The notes beneath the pieces were generated by a model. It saw only the letters and a list, made by a program, of their open reading frames with translations, made no database searches and was not told the origin of the DNA. This document shows positions 14,292 through 16,085 of a stretch of 16,085 nt of DNA, piece by piece. This stretch comes from DATBDM01 sp036269915 (GTDB lineage: Bacteria > Actinomycetota > Thermoleophilia > Solirubrobacterales > Solirubrobacteraceae), in contig DATBDM010000063.1 of assembly GCA_036269915.1 (NCBI GenBank), positions 1 through 16,085 of the forward strand, written 5' to 3'. The position numbers and the translations under genes were made by a program. How positions within the stretch are numbered: position 1 is the stretch's first letter; every line of letters starts with the position of its first letter.

Positions 14292-14914
14292 GCGCCGACG
14301 CGCGGGCGCTCGAGGCGTGCGTCGCGGGCGGCGGCGTCGCGGTCTTCTACGCCGACACCGTCTACGGGCTCGCCTGCGACCCGGAGGACGGCGACGCGGT
14401 CGCCCGGCTCTACGCCCTCAAGGGACGGCCGCCGCGCAAGGCGTCGGCGGTGATGTGGTTCTCGGCGGCCGCCGCCCTCGACGCCCTGCCCGAGCTCGGT
14501 CCGCGCACGCGCGCGGCCTTCGAGGCGCTGCTTCCCGGCGGCGTGACGCTGCTCGTACCGAATCCCCGGGGGCGCTATCCGCTCGCGGGCGGCGCATCCC
14601 TCGGGGTGCGCGTGCCCGACGTGCCGGCGCTGGCCGCGGTCTCCCGGCCGGTGCTGCAGAGCTCCGCGAACCTCGCGGGGGCGCACGACGCGCGGCGGCT
14701 CGACGAGGTGCCCGCCTCGATCCGCGAGGGGGCCGACCTCGTGCTCGACGGCGGCGCGCTGGCGGGGACGCCGTCGACGGTGATCGACCTGACCGCGTAC
14801 GAGGACGCGGGGCGCTTCGAGATCGTGCGCGAGGGGCTCGTCGCGGCCGCGGACGTCGCCGCCGCGCTTGGTACGTTGAAGAGCCCGCCGCCGCATCAGG
14901 AGACCCGCCCATGA
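14288..14914 (+). CDS. L-threonylcarbamoyladenylate synthase (Sua5/YrdC/YwlC family)
   Basis: The 208-residue product is a YrdC-domain protein with FYADTVYGLACDP (20-32; usually FPTDTVYGL), LYALKGRPPRK (41-51), LLPGGVTLLVP (81-91), SLGVRVPDVP, SSANLAG (125-131) and GTPSTVIDL. It makes threonylcarbamoyl-AMP from threonine, bicarbonate and ATP for the t6A37 modification of ANN-decoding tRNAs. It lacks the extra C-terminal Sua5 domain, so it is the short TsaC/YwlC form. ATG at 14288 overlaps the prmC stop (ATGA). The last 14 residues, after the natural family end at VAAAL, are Pro-rich and overlap the glyA ribosome binding site and start, suggesting the coding end is extended into what was once a leader. 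Confidence 0.93.
   Translation: MSADARALEACVAGGGVAVFYADTVYGLACDPEDGDAVARLYALKGRPPRKASAVMWFSAAAALDALPELGPRTRAAFEALLPGGVTLLVPNPRGRYPLAGGASLGVRVPDVPALAAVSRPVLQSSANLAGAHDARRLDEVPASIREGADLVLDGGALAGTPSTVIDLTAYEDAGRFEIVREGLVAAADVAAALGTLKSPPPHQETRP
14872..14877 (+). promoter_or_regulatory. Possible internal -10 box for glyA (TACGTT)
   Basis: TACGTT at 14872-14877 lies in a locally less GC-rich patch inside the non-conserved end of sua5, 33 nt before the glyA ATG. It could drive extra glyA transcription. No -35 box is clear, so support is weak. Confidence 0.2.
14898..14902 (+). promoter_or_regulatory. Ribosome binding site of glyA
   Basis: AGGAG lies 8 nt before the glyA ATG at 14911, inside the last codons of sua5. 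This is a near-ideal Shine-Dalgarno site and allows glyA to be translated independently of the coupled ATGA junction. Confidence 0.65.
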
Positions 14915-16085
14915 CCGATCTGCAGCCGGACTACTTCGACCGCCCGCTCGCCGACGTCGATCCCGAGGTCGCCGACGCCATGGAGCGCGAGCTCGGCCGC
15001 CAGCGGTCGACGCTCGAGATGATCGCGTCGGAGAACTTCGTGCCGCAGGCGGTCCTCGAGGCGACGGGCAGCGTGCTCACCAACAAGTACGCCGAGGGCT
15101 ACCCGGGCAAGCGCTACTACGGCGGCTGCGAGTTCGTCGACATCGTCGAGCAGCTCGCGATCGACCGCGCGAAGGCGTTGTTCGGCGCCGACCACGCGAA
15201 CGTCCAGCCGCACGCGGGCGCGCAGGCCAACACCGCCGTCTACCAGGCGCTGCTCGACCCGGGCGACACCATCATGGGCCTGTCCCTGCCCCACGGCGGC
15301 CATCTCTCGCACGGCATGAGGATCAACGTGTCGGGCAAGCTCTACGACATCGCGCCGTACGAGGTGTCGCCCGAGACGCACCGGATCGACATGGACGAGG
15401 TCGAGCGGATCGCGAAGGAGCGCCGCCCCAAGCTGCTGCTCGCCGGCTGGTCGGCCTATCCGCGCCAGCTCGACTTCGAGCGCTTCCGGGCGATCGCCGA
15501 CGAGGTCGGCGCGCTGCTGATGGTCGACATGGCGCACTTCGCCGGGCTCGTCGCCGCCGGCCTGCACCCGTCGCCGGTCCCGTACGCGGACGTCGTCACG
15601 ACCACGATCCACAAGACGCTGGGCGGGCCGCGCAGCGGCATGATCCTGTGCCGCGAGGAGCACGCGAAGAAGATCAACTCGGCCGTGTTCCCGGGCCAGC
15701 AGGGCGGTCCGCTGATGCACGCGATCGCCGCCAAGGCCGTGGCGCTGAAGATCGCCGCGTCCGAGATCTTCCGCGAGCGCCAGGCGCGCACGGTCGAGGG
15801 CGCCAAGATCGTCGCCGACTCGCTCCTGAACACCGGCCATGGCGTCAGCGTCCTCACCGGCGGCACCGACGTGCACCTCGCGCTCGTCGACCTGCGCGAC
15901 TCCTCGCTCGACGGCCAGCAGGCGGAGGACCGCCTGCACGACATCGGCATCACCGTCAACCGCAACGCGGTCCCGTTCGACCCGCGCCCGCCGATGGTCA
16001 CCAGCGGCCTGCGGATCGGCACCCCGGCGCTGGCCACGCGCGGCCTCGCGGCGGACGACTTCACGGAAGTGGGCGCGATCATCTC
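14911..16085 (+). CDS. glyA: Serine hydroxymethyltransferase, 3' end cut by the window
   Basis: Starting from ATG 14911 the frame is open to the window end, giving 391 codons of an enzyme usually about 420-430 residues long, so some 30-40 residues are missing. It has ERELGRQRSTLEMIASENFVP, NKYAEGYPGKRYYGGCEFVD, QPHAGAQANTAVY, LSHGMRINVSGK, VDMAHFAGLVAAG and the PLP-lysine motif TTTIHKTLGGPRSGM with Lys235. It interconverts serine and glycine with tetrahydrofolate and supplies one-carbon units. The motif reads HKTLGGPRSG where many homologues have HKTLRGPRGG; this variant does not remove any catalytic residue. It overlaps the sua5 stop by 4 nt (ATGA) and has its own strong AGGAG. Confidence 0.97.
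   Translation, partial: MTDLQPDYFDRPLADVDPEVADAMERELGRQRSTLEMIASENFVPQAVLEATGSVLTNKYAEGYPGKRYYGGCEFVDIVEQLAIDRAKALFGADHANVQPHAGAQANTAVYQALLDPGDTIMGLSLPHGGHLSHGMRINVSGKLYDIAPYEVSPETHRIDMDEVERIAKERRPKLLLAGWSAYPRQLDFERFRAIADEVGALLMVDMAHFAGLVAAGLHPSPVPYADVVTTTIHKTLGGPRSGMILCREEHAKKINSAVFPGQQGGPLMHAIAAKAVALKIAASEIFRERQARTVEGAKIVADSLLNTGHGVSVLTGGTDVHLALVDLRDSSLDGQQAEDRLHDIGITVNRNAVPFDPRPPMVTSGLRIGTPALATRGLAADDFTEVGAII

Overview
The window is about 70% or more G+C, with dense, mostly same-strand genes, strong third-position G/C bias and frequent 1-4 nt stop/start overlaps. Gene content (rpmE - DUF1385 - prfA ... prmC - sua5 - glyA, plus an ETF operon with ETF-quinone oxidoreductase and a stand-alone B12-binding mutase subunit) points to a high-GC actinobacterium. 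Thermoleophilia/Solirubrobacterales is my best guess from overall style. This is inference, since no database search was possible.

Left part (1-2042): the last 19 codons of a probable cupredoxin; a small cobalamin-binding subunit of an acyl-CoA mutase; a two-module VOC (glyoxalase-fold) protein; then a two-gene unit of an EmrE-type SMR transporter and a TetR-family repressor that starts at TTG inside the smr stop codon. Perfect inverted repeats overlap the promoters of the mutase subunit gene, smr and etfB.

Middle part (2039-5805): a tight etfB-etfA-ETF-QO operon (4-nt and 1-nt overlaps) that should carry electrons from acyl-CoA dehydrogenases to the quinone pool. A TTGACT/AGTCAA palindrome sits on its promoter, and hairpins follow its end. 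The ETF-QO lacks one of the four cysteines expected to hold the 4Fe-4S cluster. etfB and ETF-QO share a short in-frame insert of the same sequence in surface-loop regions, which may be a protein-coding interspersed repeat. Next come a secreted CARDB-like protein and a ferric-reductase-type membrane flavocytochrome.

Right part (7940-16085): the translation cluster rpmE, DUF1385 (yqhQ-like), prfA, then prmC, sua5 and glyA (cut by the window end). It is split between prfA and prmC by a secreted sedolisin (S53) protease and an opposite-strand FAD-linked oxidase (GlcD type), which converge on a 13-bp perfect hairpin. Five genes have a -10-like hexamer only 7-10 nt before ATG and no Shine-Dalgarno sequence, suggesting leaderless transcripts. 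The only large gene-free stretch, 249 bp before prfA, is rich in palindromes and repeated AACGTC boxes.

No CRISPR array, tRNA, rRNA or insertion sequence was seen. No complete, clearly novel system was found. The best leads are the repeat-like protein inserts, the missing ETF-QO cysteine, the promoter-overlapping palindromes and the leaderless promoter pattern.
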